Position numbers and translations under genes: made by a program. From positions 806,001 through 870,000 of the forward strand of contig NZ_CP070496.1 of the NCBI RefSeq assembly GCF_016925535.1: 64,000 nt of DNA. Reading direction: 5' to 3'. The stretch comes from Natronoglycomyces albus. Its GTDB lineage: Bacteria > Actinomycetota > Actinomycetes > Mycobacteriales > Micromonosporaceae. Of the stretch, positions 8,509 through 16,471 are shown piece by piece. The stretch's first letter is position 1, and every line of letters starts with the position of its first letter. The notes under the pieces are model-generated. The model worked only from the letters and a program-made list of their open reading frames with translations. It was not told where the DNA came from and ran no database searches.

Positions 8509-11130
8509 GTGAACGAGAATGCGAAGAACCCAGCGTCAGATACCCAGTTGCCTAAGCAATACGCGCCCGCCGATGTAGAGGCGCGTCTGTATGCCAAGTG
8601 GGTAGCTGATGGGCGCTTCGTAGCCGATGAGAACTCCGAAAAGGAGCCCTACGCGGTCGTCATCCCGCCGCCCAACGTCACCGGCAAACTGCACTTGGGC
8701 CACGCCATGGATCACACCGCCATCGACTCCACCGTGCGCCGGAAACGAATGCAGGGTTTCGAGGCGTTGTTCCTGCCCGGCACCGACCACGCCGGAATCT
8801 CGACTCAAAACGTGGTGGAAAAGGAACTGGCCGCTGAAGGCCTCACCCGCCACGACCTGGGCCGTGAGGCCTTTGTGGAGCGTGTCTGGGAATGGAAGCA
8901 CCAGTACGGCGGGGCGATCTCCGACCAGATGCGGCGCATCGGCGACGGGGTGGACTGGAGCCGCGAACGCTTCACACTCGATGAGGGCCTGTCATCGGCC
9001 GTGCAGACGATGTTCAAGCGCCTGTACGAGGATGACCTGATCTACCGGGCCCGACGCATCATCAACTGGTGCCCGCGCTGCCACACCGCCCTATCCGATA
9101 TCGAGGTCGAACACTCCGATGACCAGGGTGAACTGGTCTCCATGCGTTACGGCGACGGAGAGGACTCGCTGGTGGTGGCCACTACCCGAGTCGAGACGAT
9201 GCTGGGCGACACCGGTGTGGCGGTCCACCCCTCCGATGAGCGCTACCGCCACCTAGTGGGCCGCACCATCGAACTACCACTGGTGGGCCGTCAGATCCCG
9301 GTCGTGGCCGACGAACACGTTGACCCCGAATTCGGCACCGGGGCCGTCAAGGTCACCCCGGCACACGACCCGAACGACTTCGAGATTGGCCAGCGCCACC
9401 AGCTGGACGCCCCGCTGATCATGGACGAGGACGCCGCGATCACCGCCGAGGGCCCCTTTGCGGGAATGGACCGCTATGAGGCCCGCGCCGCGATCACCGA
9501 GGCACTGCGTGCACAGGGGCGCATCGTGGCCGAGAAGCGGCCCTATGAGCACGCCGTGGGGCACTGTGAGCGCTGCAAGACCGTCGTCGAGCCGCGATTG
9601 AGCCTGCAGTGGTTTGTGAAGGTCGAGTCCCTGGCCAAGCGGGCCGGGGACGCGGTGCGCAACGGCGAGACCAAGATTTACCCGCCCGAGCAGGAGAAAC
9701 GCTATTTCGCCTGGGTGGACAACCTGCTGGACTGGTGTATTTCACGCCAGCTGTGGTGGGGGCACCGGATTCCGATTTGGTATGGACCAAATGGCGAAGA
9801 GGTGTGCGTGGGCCCGGGCGAGGAGGCCCCAGAGGGCTATGTGCAAGACGAGGACGTGCTCGACACGTGGTTCTCCTCTGGCCTGTGGCCGTTCTCGACC
9901 CTGGGCTGGCCCGACCAGACTGCGGCACTGAAGAAGTTCTATCCGACCGCCTCGCTCATGACCGGGCAGGACATCCTGTTCTTCTGGGTGGTGCGGATGA
10001 TGATGTTCGGTACCTACGCGATGGACGAGGTGCCGTTCAAGGAAGTGTTCCTGCACGGCCTCATCCGCGACGATGAGGGCAAGAAGATGTCGAAGTCGCG
10101 TGGCAACGGCATCGACCCACTGGACATCGTGGACAACTACGGCACCGACGCGCTGCGGTTCCTGATGGCCCGTGGCCTGCAACCGGGCTCGGACCTGAAC
10201 GTGTCCAACGAGCTGGCCGAGATCGCCCGTAACTTCTGCAACAAGCTGTGGAACGCCACCCGCTTCGCCCTCATGAGCGGCGCGACCGTGGAGGCGGACT
10301 TCGACCCGACCAGTGAGGACCTGTCGCTGATCGACCGGTGGATTCTCAGCCGCCTGTCGCACACTGTGCAGACGGTCGACACCTACTGGGAGGCCTACGA
10401 ATTCGCCAAGGCCACCGACGCGCTCTACCACTTCGCGTGGGACGACGTGTGTGACTGGTACCTGGAATTGACCAAGCCAGTCATCAACTCCGGTGACGCC
10501 GCGGCCGCCGACCGTACTCGCCGGGTGCTCGGGCACGTGCTCGACCAGCTGCTGCGGCTGCTGCATCCGATCATCCCGTTCGTCACCGAGGAACTGTGGC
10601 AAAACCTCATCGGAAGTCAAGAAGAATCGCTCACCGTCGCGGCGTGGCCCACTCCGGGCCTGATCGACGATGTGGCACAGGCCCAGGTGGAACAGTTGAA
10701 GGAACTGGTCACCGAAATCCGCCGCTTCCGCTCCGACCAAGGTGTCAAGCCCAGCCAGACCGTGGCCGCGCGCCTGAGTGGCCTGGCCGAGGTGGGCTTG
10801 GCCCAGCAAGAGCCGCTGATTCGCACGCTGGCGAAGCTGGAGGATGCCGAGGACTTCAACTCCACGGCCGAACTGGCCGTCACCGACCAGCTGAGCGTGC
10901 AACTGGACACGCGCGGCACCATCGACGTCGCCGCCGAGCGCGCTCGCTTGGACAAGGCGCTGGCCGCCGCGCAGAAGGAGCTCACCCAGTGTTCCAAGAA
11001 GCTGGGCAACGAGGGTTTCCTAGCGAAGGCTCCGGCCGAGGTGGTGGAGAAGATCCGAGGTCGGGCGACCTCGGCTGAGTCCGATATCGCGCGCATTGAG
11101 AGTCAATTGGAACGTCTCGCCGCCAGTTAG
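8509..11130 (+). CDS. valS: valyl-tRNA synthetase
   Basis: An 873-residue class I aminoacyl-tRNA synthetase that charges tRNA-Val. The HIGH motif is in [16 protein letters not shown], the KMSKS loop is KKMSKSRGN, the CP1 editing domain includes [15 protein letters not shown], and the C-terminus forms the coiled-coil tRNA arm typical of ValRS. The GTG at 8509 gives the usual N-terminus; the frame is open for about 100 codons upstream, but that part overlaps meaB and is its shadow. It begins the valS-folC-DUF4233 block, with folC 176 bases downstream. Confidence 0.97.
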   Translation: MNENAKNPASDTQLPKQYAPADVEARLYAKWVADGRFVADENSEKEPYAVVIPPPNVTGKLHLGHAMDHTAIDSTVRRKRMQGFEALFLPGTDHAGISTQNVVEKELAAEGLTRHDLGREAFVERVWEWKHQYGGAISDQMRRIGDGVDWSRERFTLDEGLSSAVQTMFKRLYEDDLIYRARRIINWCPRCHTALSDIEVEHSDDQGELVSMRYGDGEDSLVVATTRVETMLGDTGVAVHPSDERYRHLVGRTIELPLVGRQIPVVADEHVDPEFGTGAVKVTPAHDPNDFEIGQRHQLDAPLIMDEDAAITAEGPFAGMDRYEARAAITEALRAQGRIVAEKRPYEHAVGHCERCKTVVEPRLSLQWFVKVESLAKRAGDAVRNGETKIYPPEQEKRYFAWVDNLLDWCISRQLWWGHRIPIWYGPNGEEVCVGPGEEAPEGYVQDEDVLDTWFSSGLWPFSTLGWPDQTAALKKFYPTASLMTGQDILFFWVVRMMMFGTYAMDEVPFKEVFLHGLIRDDEGKKMSKSRGNGIDPLDIVDNYGTDALRFLMARGLQPGSDLNVSNELAEIARNFCNKLWNATRFALMSGATVEADFDPTSEDLSLIDRWILSRLSHTVQTVDTYWEAYEFAKATDALYHFAWDDVCDWYLELTKPVINSGDAAAADRTRRVLGHVLDQLLRLLHPIIPFVTEELWQNLIGSQEESLTVAAWPTPGLIDDVAQAQVEQLKELVTEIRRFRSDQGVKPSQTVAARLSGLAEVGLAQQEPLIRTLAKLEDAEDFNSTAELAVTDQLSVQLDTRGTIDVAAERARLDKALAAAQKELTQCSKKLGNEGFLAKAPAEVVEKIRGRATSAESDIARIESQLERLAAS

Positions 11131-11142
11131 GACCGCTTCGTT

Positions 11143-11170
11143 GGTGCCCGCCGTCTCAGCGGCGGGCACC
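11143..11170 (+). terminator. terminator hairpin after valS
   Basis: A perfect 11-bp stem, GGTGCCCGCCG (11143-11153) with CGGCGGGCACC (11160-11170), and a 6-base loop sit 12 bases after the valS stop. No T-run follows. Confidence 0.7.
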
Positions 11171-11306
11171 GCCGTGTTGTGTGGCCGAGGCCTGCCGTCT
11201 ATGCCACAGGTTCGCCTCACCTGATGCGCACACGCCAGGTGGGCTGGTTGACTGGAGACGACCCTCGGCGGGTCGAACGAGTTCGGTGATCGAATGGGGA
11301 CGTCAC

Positions 11307-12647
11307 GTGGTAAAACGCAGTGTTGAGCTGGCGCAGGTCGAAGCGGCGTTGGAAGCGCGCGGGTTTACGCGCATGGACTTCACTTTGGACCGGATCAAGG
11401 CGCTGCTGGACTTGTTGGGCGAACCGCAAAAGTCGTTTCGCGCCATCCACATCACCGGCACCAACGGTAAGACCTCCACGGCGCGCATGATCGACAACCT
11501 GTTGCGCGCCCACGGCTTGCGCACGGGTCGGTTCACCAGTCCGCACCTGGAGACGGTCGCCGAACGCATCTCCATTGACGGCGAACCGATCGACACCGAC
11601 AGCCTCGTCCACGTCTATAACGAGGTCGCGCCGCTAGCGGACATGATCGACGCCCAGTTCGAGGAGTCCCTGACCTACTTTGACATGACGGTGGCGCTGG
11701 CAATGGCGGCGTTCGCTGACGCGCCGGTGGATGTGGGCGTCATCGAGGTCGGGCTGGGCGGGGAGACCGATTCGACCAATGTCTTGGGGGCTGAGGTCGC
11801 CGTTATCACCCCAATCGGCTTGGACCACACCAAGTTCCTCGGCGACACCATAGGCCAGATCGCCACTATGAAGGCCGGAATCGTGCACGAGGGCGCCACC
11901 CTTGTCACCGCCCACCAAGACGTTGAGGCCATGGAACCGCTGCTGCGCCGCGCCGCGGCTATGAAGGCGGAACTAGTGGCGCAGGGCCGGGCGTTCGATG
12001 TGGTGGAACGCTTCCCGGCGGTGGGCGGGCAGCAGCTGACGATCCGCACCAAGGCCGCCACGTACGAGAACATCTTTTTGCCTTTGCACGGCGAGCACCA
12101 GGCGCAAAACGCGGCCGTGGCGCTGGCGGCGGTGGAAACACTATTGGGCGCGGGGACACCTAAGGCCCTCGATGGCGAGGTCATCGCCGAGGCGTTCGCG
12201 CAGGCTTCCAGCCCGGGACGGTTGGAAGTTGTGCGCACCGCGCCGACGATCGTACTGGACGCGGCGCATAACCCGGCGGGAATGACCGCCACCGTGGCTG
12301 GGTTGCAGGAGTCGTTCTCGTTTCGCAAGTTGGTGGCCGTCGTGGGCATCCTGGGGGATAAGGACGCCGAGGAGATGCTCGACAAACTGGAGCCGATTGT
12401 GGACGAGGTCGTCATTACTCGGCCTGAGTCCGAGCGTGCGCAGCCTCCGGCGCGCTTGGCGGTGGCCGCGCGCGAAGTCTTCGGTGATGAGCGGGTCTTT
12501 GTCGTGCCCTACCTGCCCGATGCGCTCGAACGTGCCGTGGAACTGGTCGAGGCGGAGGAAGCCGCCTATGGAGGCGGGGGAGTGCTGGTGACCGGTTCGG
12601 TCTTTACCGTCTCCGACGCCCGACGTTTGCTGGTGAAAGATGACTAA
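11307..12647 (+). CDS. folC: bifunctional folylpolyglutamate synthase/dihydrofolate synthase
   Basis: A 446-residue Mur-ligase-fold enzyme that adds glutamate to dihydropteroate and to folates. The P-loop ITGTNGKTSTAR is at about residues 49-60. Other conserved parts are the FTSPHLETVAERI loop, EVGLGGETDSTN, and the C-terminal domain with DAAHNPAGM. The GTG at 11307 is preceded by GGGGA at 6 bases. The last eight bases overlap the DUF4233 gene, as expected for coupled genes in actinobacteria. Confidence 0.95.
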   Translation: MVKRSVELAQVEAALEARGFTRMDFTLDRIKALLDLLGEPQKSFRAIHITGTNGKTSTARMIDNLLRAHGLRTGRFTSPHLETVAERISIDGEPIDTDSLVHVYNEVAPLADMIDAQFEESLTYFDMTVALAMAAFADAPVDVGVIEVGLGGETDSTNVLGAEVAVITPIGLDHTKFLGDTIGQIATMKAGIVHEGATLVTAHQDVEAMEPLLRRAAAMKAELVAQGRAFDVVERFPAVGGQQLTIRTKAATYENIFLPLHGEHQAQNAAVALAAVETLLGAGTPKALDGEVIAEAFAQASSPGRLEVVRTAPTIVLDAAHNPAGMTATVAGLQESFSFRKLVAVVGILGDKDAEEMLDKLEPIVDEVVITRPESERAQPPARLAVAAREVFGDERVFVVPYLPDALERAVELVEAEEAAYGGGGVLVTGSVFTVSDARRLLVKDD

Positions 12648-13173
12648 GAAACCACAGTCTGGAAGCAACGAAAGCGACCCGGTTGAGGTGGAGCACACCG
12701 AGGCTATCGAGGATGGATCTACGGCCCGGGATTCCCCACCGAGTGAGTCTGACGGTCAGGCACCGGACCCGGCGTTGACCTCGGGTTTGCGCAACCCACA
12801 GAAGGCCGCCCGTGGCCTCGCGGCCGCCACCTTGAGCCTGGAGGCTCTGGCTGTCCTCATGGCGATCGCGCCGATGCGGATGCTGCTGGAGGACTCTGGT
12901 CCGGCGATCGTCGCGTTGCTGGTCCTCTTTGTCGGCTGTGTGGTCTTGGCCGGAATGGTGCGCAAGAGCTGGATCTGGCAGGCGGGTATGGCCTTGCAGG
13001 TGGCATTCATTGCCTGCTTCGTCTTCCATCCGTCGCTAGGCGTCGGAGGAGTGATCTTCGCCGCGACCTGGGCTTACTGCTGGAACATTGCCCGCGACTT
13101 GTCCCGCCCGCCCCGGCGCGACAAGTCCAACCCGAACTACGCGGGAGACGACCCGCCGCGCGCCACCGGCTGA
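12640..13173 (+). CDS. DUF4233 membrane protein
   Basis: A 177-residue protein with an acidic, Ser/Pro-rich cytoplasmic N-terminus (about 1-50) and four predicted membrane helices (about 58-160), starting with the family motif ARGLAAATLSLEAL. The tail is basic. DUF4233 proteins nearly always follow folC in actinobacteria and precede ndk; their function is unknown. Here ndk is displaced by about 14.5 kb. The gene overlaps folC by eight bases and probably shares its mRNA. Confidence 0.88.
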   Translation: MTKKPQSGSNESDPVEVEHTEAIEDGSTARDSPPSESDGQAPDPALTSGLRNPQKAARGLAAATLSLEALAVLMAIAPMRMLLEDSGPAIVALLVLFVGCVVLAGMVRKSWIWQAGMALQVAFIACFVFHPSLGVGGVIFAATWAYCWNIARDLSRPPRRDKSNPNYAGDDPPRATG

Positions 13174-13628
13174 GCCCAACGCCGGGTTGCACAAACAGTC
13201 CGGGTATGGGATTCACTCCTAAGGTCGCAGGGCGCCGATGCGCTGGCATCACATTGGCGAAGGTGTTCCCCGCCGGTGATGAGGGTGCGCATGCGAATCA
13301 GATCAGTCCTCAGGATGGGACGGCCTCGACCACACTAGGCCGAGCTCTTCACCTTCGGGGCCCTAGGCGTAGTGGAGCGGCCGGATTCAATCGCGGCCGA
13401 CAGTTCGTCGGCGGTCGAGGCGGCTGCGCTAATGGCGGCGGAGAGTTCGTCGATCTGGGAGGCAACATGATCCTGACGGCCGTGACCGTGCGGCGCTAGA
13501 CGCACGTCGGATAGTTGACTCGTTATGAGGCGGGATTCCGCTGAGACACAACGAAGCGACCCCCACGAGCAAGTGAAGGTCGCTATACTGCGATCTGAGC
13601 GATAGATCGCCGTCCGGTCGGTGTTAGG
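13174..13628. other. gene-poor stretch at the start of the accessory region
   Basis: No firm gene is seen in 455 bases. This is the point where the conserved order (DUF4233 to ndk) breaks. A short minus-strand open frame (13335-13505) is listed separately. No tRNA, integrase or clear direct repeats marking an insertion were found here. Confidence 0.5.
13335..13505 (-). pseudogene. possible small helical protein or gene remnant
   Basis: From a GTG at 13505 a 56-residue frame reads into a regular helix (SQIDELSAAISAAASTADEL) and ends in a basic tail. The helix contains the pattern DELSAAI twice, and third codon positions are GC-rich as in real genes of this genome. There is no good ribosome site, so it could be the C-terminal remnant of a larger gene. 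The product is not recognised. Confidence 0.25.
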
Positions 13629-13805
13629 TCACCGCCGGGCGGCGCGCAACAGGCATCCGAAGTCCTCAACAGTCATAGAGAAGACAGGAGATGCGTTTCC
13701 GAGTTTCGAGTCCCTGATTTGCTGGTTCACGTCAGACCGTCGCGCTTCCACACACGCGCCACCGTTTCCTTGGCTACGGCTGGATTTGCGCCACTGCGTT
13801 TTCAT
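13629..13805 (-). CDS. DUF397 domain protein, partner of the XRE regulator
   Basis: A 58-residue protein too short for many gene finders. It begins MKTQWRKSSRSQGNGGACVE and continues with IRDSKLGNASPVF and a C-terminal VEDFGCLLRAARR. This is the DUF397 pattern (W-x-K-S-S-x-S, then A-C-V-E, then V-R-D-S-K). The ATG overlaps the stop of the upstream XRE gene by four bases (ATGA), and GGAGGA precedes it. XRE/DUF5753 and DUF397 pairs are common in actinomycetes (the BldB/WhiJ-like system) and are thought to work as regulator and antagonist, somewhat like toxin-antitoxin pairs. Confidence 0.85.
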   Translation of the reverse strand: MKTQWRKSSRSQGNGGACVEARRSDVNQQIRDSKLGNASPVFSMTVEDFGCLLRAARR

Positions 13806-14635
13806 AGATATTCCTCCAATGGGACTGTTGACCTGCGCACAGCGTTGAATACTTCCTCGTACCGCGATACTATGTCAACTTGCTCGATGTAGCGGCAACC
13901 GTCTAGTGCGTCGACGAAGACGAATGATGGCAGGTCATCGTTCAGTTTCATCAGCCAGAACGATCCGGCTAGGGTGGCCGCGTGAATCCTGTCAATGACA
14001 CGGATGTCGAAGTTTTCCAGCGCATTGACCTTCCGCAACATGGCCAGCTGTCCTTGCCGCACATCGTCGCCTGTGTCAGCTAGGAACTCAATCGCGTTCC
14101 TTCCAATGAAGTGCTCCACTTTGGGTGGGTCAGGCCGGTTATAGAACAATTCTTGGCGGCGTTCGCGCAGGTTCTTGACGGACTCGGCTACCTCGTTAGG
14201 GACTGGGAGCTGTACTTCCTGTAGAGCCTGGAGATATTCCCTCGTCTGCACGAGACCAGGTATCAGCTCGATTTCGATTGCCCGGATGTGAATGGCGTCC
14301 TGTTCGGCTTCTAGGAAGAGCGGGAAGTCAGGACTTGTGGCCTCTTTGGTTCCAGGGTCGTAGTAGTCCTCCCACCACCCGCGTTCAGCACCCCTGACAC
14401 GGAGTGTGTGCATATGGCTGCGGGCAGAGCTGCTGACTCCGTAGTAGTCGCAGAGCCCTTCGAGCTGCAAAAACTTGGTTCCTTGGAGCCCTTTTTCAAT
14501 GCGATCTACGGCCTTGTATTTGTAGCCGATGGCACTTGCGACTTGGGTGCAAGTATCTCCGCGCTCCATTCGCAGCTTGCGCAGTTTCGCGCCGAGGGTT
14601 CGTCTCGCAAGAGTTGGTTGAGCTTGCTTCGTCAT
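13802..14635 (-). CDS. XRE-family helix-turn-helix regulator with DUF5753 domain
   Basis: A 277-residue protein. An N-terminal helix-turn-helix (about 10-70; LGAKLRKLRMERGDTCTQVA, then a recognition-helix region with YKAVDRIEKG) is followed by a DUF5753 domain (about 90-275) with GWWEDYYDPG, IELIPGLVQTREYLQAL, RRQELFYN and a long C-terminal beta-rich part. It belongs to the WhiJ-type regulators paired with DUF397 proteins. The start at 14635 is chosen because the HTH begins soon after and a TATACT box lies 6 bases upstream; the frame stays open 27 codons further but across the promoter. It is divergent from the small-gene operon at 14920-16190, its likely target. Confidence 0.88.
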   Translation of the reverse strand: MTKQAQPTLARRTLGAKLRKLRMERGDTCTQVASAIGYKYKAVDRIEKGLQGTKFLQLEGLCDYYGVSSSARSHMHTLRVRGAERGWWEDYYDPGTKEATSPDFPLFLEAEQDAIHIRAIEIELIPGLVQTREYLQALQEVQLPVPNEVAESVKNLRERRQELFYNRPDPPKVEHFIGRNAIEFLADTGDDVRQGQLAMLRKVNALENFDIRVIDRIHAATLAGSFWLMKLNDDLPSFVFVDALDGCRYIEQVDIVSRYEEVFNAVRRSTVPLEEYL

Positions 14636-14641
14636 GGCGAG

Positions 14642-14647
14642 AGTATA
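14642..14647 (-). promoter_or_regulatory. putative -10 box of leaderless XRE promoter
   Basis: On the minus strand TATACT is followed by CTCGCC and then the ATG at 14635. The box is embedded in the first copy of the TATAGCCAAAA repeat, so a repressor bound there would block it. Confidence 0.55.
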
Positions 14648-14684
14648 GCCAAAAAGGTCACCACCAGAATGGCTATAGCCAAAA
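14644..14684. promoter_or_regulatory. paired operator-like repeats between XRE and the small-gene operon
   Basis: The 11-bp sequence TATAGCCAAAA occurs at 14644-14654 and again at 14674-14684, start to start 30 bases or about three helical turns. The second copy extends leftward to the perfect palindrome GGCTATAGCC (14671-14680). Both lie in the divergent promoter region, and the first covers the XRE -10 box. Autoregulation by the XRE protein is inferred. Confidence 0.5.
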
Positions 14685-14842
14685 GAGCTATCGCGTTTCC
14701 TGTTCCATATGAGCAACTTTTGGGCCTATCGTCGTGGCATGCCCGATATGGGCACCCTGTCTGCACGCTGGCGAGGCAGGGACGGGGCTGCCGACCTAAG
14801 AGACCCCCGAGGGTTGCGACCCGTAGCAGCCAGCACACAAAT

Positions 14843-14894
14843 GCCCGCCGCCGAGGAAGACAGATTTCGCGGTCTCGCATCCCCGGCGGCGGGC
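14843..14894 (+). promoter_or_regulatory. leader hairpin upstream of the small-gene operon
   Basis: GCCCGCCGCCG (14843-14853) pairs perfectly with CGGCGGCGGGC (14884-14894) around a 30-base loop. The ribosome site of the first gene (AAAGGAGAG) follows within ten bases, and GGAG there can pair with CTCC just before the ATG. The leader could therefore control translation of the operon. Confidence 0.4.
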
Positions 14895-14919
14895 CCTCGA
14901 CAAAGGAGAGTGTGCTCCC

Positions 14920-15144
14920 ATGCCTCAAGAAACGATACTCCCCGATGCCCGCCTTAGCGAGATCCAGACGCACTTGCATTTGCACAAAGCTCGTCCCTCG
15001 TGGCGCGGGCTGCGGTGTGGCTATTGCCGTGAACCGTGGGTGGACGGCGCGTGCCCCACCAAGCGCGATGCGACCGTGTCGCTGATGGCCCATCATCACC
15101 GCGCGGTATCGACGGTGGCTCTTCCGGTCGGTGAGTGCCTGTGA
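14920..15144 (+). CDS. small hypothetical protein with possible zinc knuckle
   Basis: A 74-residue protein, first of five coupled small genes. It has three cysteines in CGYC and a later GAC, with nearby histidines (AHHH), which could bind zinc; no known family was recognised. AAAGGAGAG lies about 11 bases upstream of the ATG. Its stop overlaps the next start by one base (TGATG), so translation is coupled. The gene is divergent from the XRE/DUF397 pair. Confidence 0.6.
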   Translation: MPQETILPDARLSEIQTHLHLHKARPSWRGLRCGYCREPWVDGACPTKRDATVSLMAHHHRAVSTVALPVGECL

Positions 15145-15443
15145 TGTCCTCACCTGAGACCTCGCCCAAGACCACGCCGAAGGCAGTCATCGAGTTCCCC
15201 TACGGGACGGCGGTATTCATGGTGTCCGCGGCCGCCGATCGAGGTTCGGCCGCCTCGCTGATGATGCAAGGACAATGCGAACCCATCGCCGTGGCCACCC
15301 TGCTGGTCAAGGACGGCCGGGTCACCGATGCGCTATGGCAGACCCCCTTCAGCGGCGACACCTGGCAGTTGCGCCGCCCGGTATTGATCAACCTGGCCGA
15401 GTCCGCCGCAGGGGCTTTGCTGCGCGAGGTGAGTAAACGATGA
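15144..15443 (+). CDS. small hypothetical protein, operon gene 2
   Basis: A 99-residue protein with a short polar N-terminus and a compact alternating pattern of strands and helices (VIEFPYGTAVFMVSAAADRG, ATLLVKDGRVTDALW). It has no signal peptide or membrane segment and one cysteine. The ATG at 15144 overlaps the previous stop by one base, and its own stop overlaps the next gene by four (ATGA). The family is not recognised; a small cytoplasmic alpha/beta fold is inferred. Confidence 0.62.
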   Translation: MSSPETSPKTTPKAVIEFPYGTAVFMVSAAADRGSAASLMMQGQCEPIAVATLLVKDGRVTDALWQTPFSGDTWQLRRPVLINLAESAAGALLREVSKR

Positions 15444-15712
15444 AGACGCCCCCGCGCAGCCCGGACGATTACTTGGGCGCAGCGAAAACACAGCTGAGCT
15501 ATCCGTTCTATCGGGGCAAGAAACCGGGCACGGTCGATATATTTCGCGGCCCTGACACCACGGCGACACCCATCGGCCGCGCCAGCTGGAACGCGAAGGC
15601 CAACCGGTGGGAAATCCGGTGGTATATCGCCGGAGACGGTTCCGGTCGCTGGTCAGGGTCAATCCTGCGTCAACTGCGCGACATCGTTCCCACCCCGGAG
15701 CCGACCTCATGA
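15440..15712 (+). CDS. small hypothetical protein, operon gene 3
   Basis: A 90-residue basic, aromatic-rich protein with a beta-strand pattern (YPFYRGKKPGTVDIFRG, ANRWEIRWYIAGDG) and a helical end. The tryptophan-rich strands recall small beta-barrel or ligand-binding folds, but no family was recognised. It overlaps the genes before and after it by four bases each (ATGA), so all are made from one mRNA at similar levels. Confidence 0.6.
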   Translation: MKTPPRSPDDYLGAAKTQLSYPFYRGKKPGTVDIFRGPDTTATPIGRASWNAKANRWEIRWYIAGDGSGRWSGSILRQLRDIVPTPEPTS

Positions 15713-16035
15713 CCGAACAGCAGCACGCAAGCAAGTCGCCCCCTGCGGGGAATGGCGAGCCCATCGGCACCTACCTGGGCACGATCACTATCAAGGGAAG
15801 CCAGATTGCCGCCTATGAACGGGAACGGCCCGAGGTGGTGTGGCTGTACGAGAACGGCACGGCCGTCGCCCGAGCCTTCCGCACACCCGCCGGTGGGGTG
15901 TGGCTCCAGTGGTGGAATCGGGCCACAATCAGTTCCGGTGCGGCCGCCGCGCACCTGCGGGACCGGCTGGCCGACCTGATGGCCGGAAACGAAGCCGATC
16001 CCGTGTCGGCCACCGACCCCATGGCACCGTGCTGA
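15709..16035 (+). CDS. small hypothetical protein, operon gene 4
   Basis: A 108-residue protein with a polar head and a beta-rich core (GTYLGTITIKGSQIAAYE, VVWLYENGTAVARAF, WLQWWNRATI) followed by a helix. It resembles gene 3 in having Trp-rich strands followed by a terminal helix (SILRQLRDIV in gene 3, AAHLRDRLADLM here), so the two may be distant duplicates. Four bases overlap gene 3 and one base (TGATG) overlaps gene 5. Confidence 0.6.
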   Translation: MTEQQHASKSPPAGNGEPIGTYLGTITIKGSQIAAYERERPEVVWLYENGTAVARAFRTPAGGVWLQWWNRATISSGAAAAHLRDRLADLMAGNEADPVSATDPMAPC

Positions 16036-16190
16036 TGGGCCCGCTGCTTCTCCTCACTGGCACGATCCTGGCAGTGGGCGTCATCTACGGGTGGGCGCAG
16101 CTGCGCAAACAGCAGGCACTCCCGCACGCGATCACCCTCACCGTCGGGTCGATCGCCCTAGCGCTATACCTCATGGCCAACGACGCCTAG
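16035..16190 (+). CDS. small two-helix membrane protein, operon gene 5
   Basis: A 51-residue protein, shorter than most gene-finder limits. Two hydrophobic helices (GPLLLLTGTILAVGVIYGW and ITLTVGSIALALYLM) are joined by a basic loop (AQLRKQQALPHA). The ATG overlaps the stop of gene 4 by one base. It is the only membrane protein of the operon. A strong hairpin follows at 16251. The family is not recognised. Confidence 0.6.
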   Translation: MGPLLLLTGTILAVGVIYGWAQLRKQQALPHAITLTVGSIALALYLMANDA

Positions 16191-16250
16191 CTCAACCGGT
16201 CGGGACCCGGCGCTACCCCGACCAGCGCGCCTCGACCCGGGCGCGCTCGC

Positions 16251-16280
16251 CGCCCCAGGCCACTCTCCGGGCCTGGGGCG
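16251..16280 (+). terminator. terminator hairpin after the small-gene operon
   Basis: CGCCCCAGGCC (16251-16261) and GGCCTGGGGCG (16270-16280) form a perfect 11-bp stem with an 8-base loop, 60 bases after the last stop of the operon. No T-run follows. Confidence 0.7.
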
Positions 16281-16471
16281 GCCCCAATGCCGTGAAACCA
16301 ACAATTATGAAAGAAGGCGAGTGTCGTTCGGGGCGTGGCGATTTCAGCTCGCAATCCACAGTTGCACTCCTGGTTTATCCTGATGGCGGCCCCAAGAAAG
16401 GCCCCTCTCTTCCTGTCCCCTAGGAGAAGAGCCCCCTAAGGTTCCTTTGCCACTACCCTCCGGGAGCCCCG

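Noticed and set aside
9742-10902. 386-codon minus-strand frame inside valS
   Set aside because: Antisense to clear synthetase motifs; no independent support.
13206-13499. 97-codon plus-strand frame after the DUF4233 gene
   Set aside because: No ribosome site, Gly/Arg-rich shadow composition, and the opposite strand has a better helical frame.
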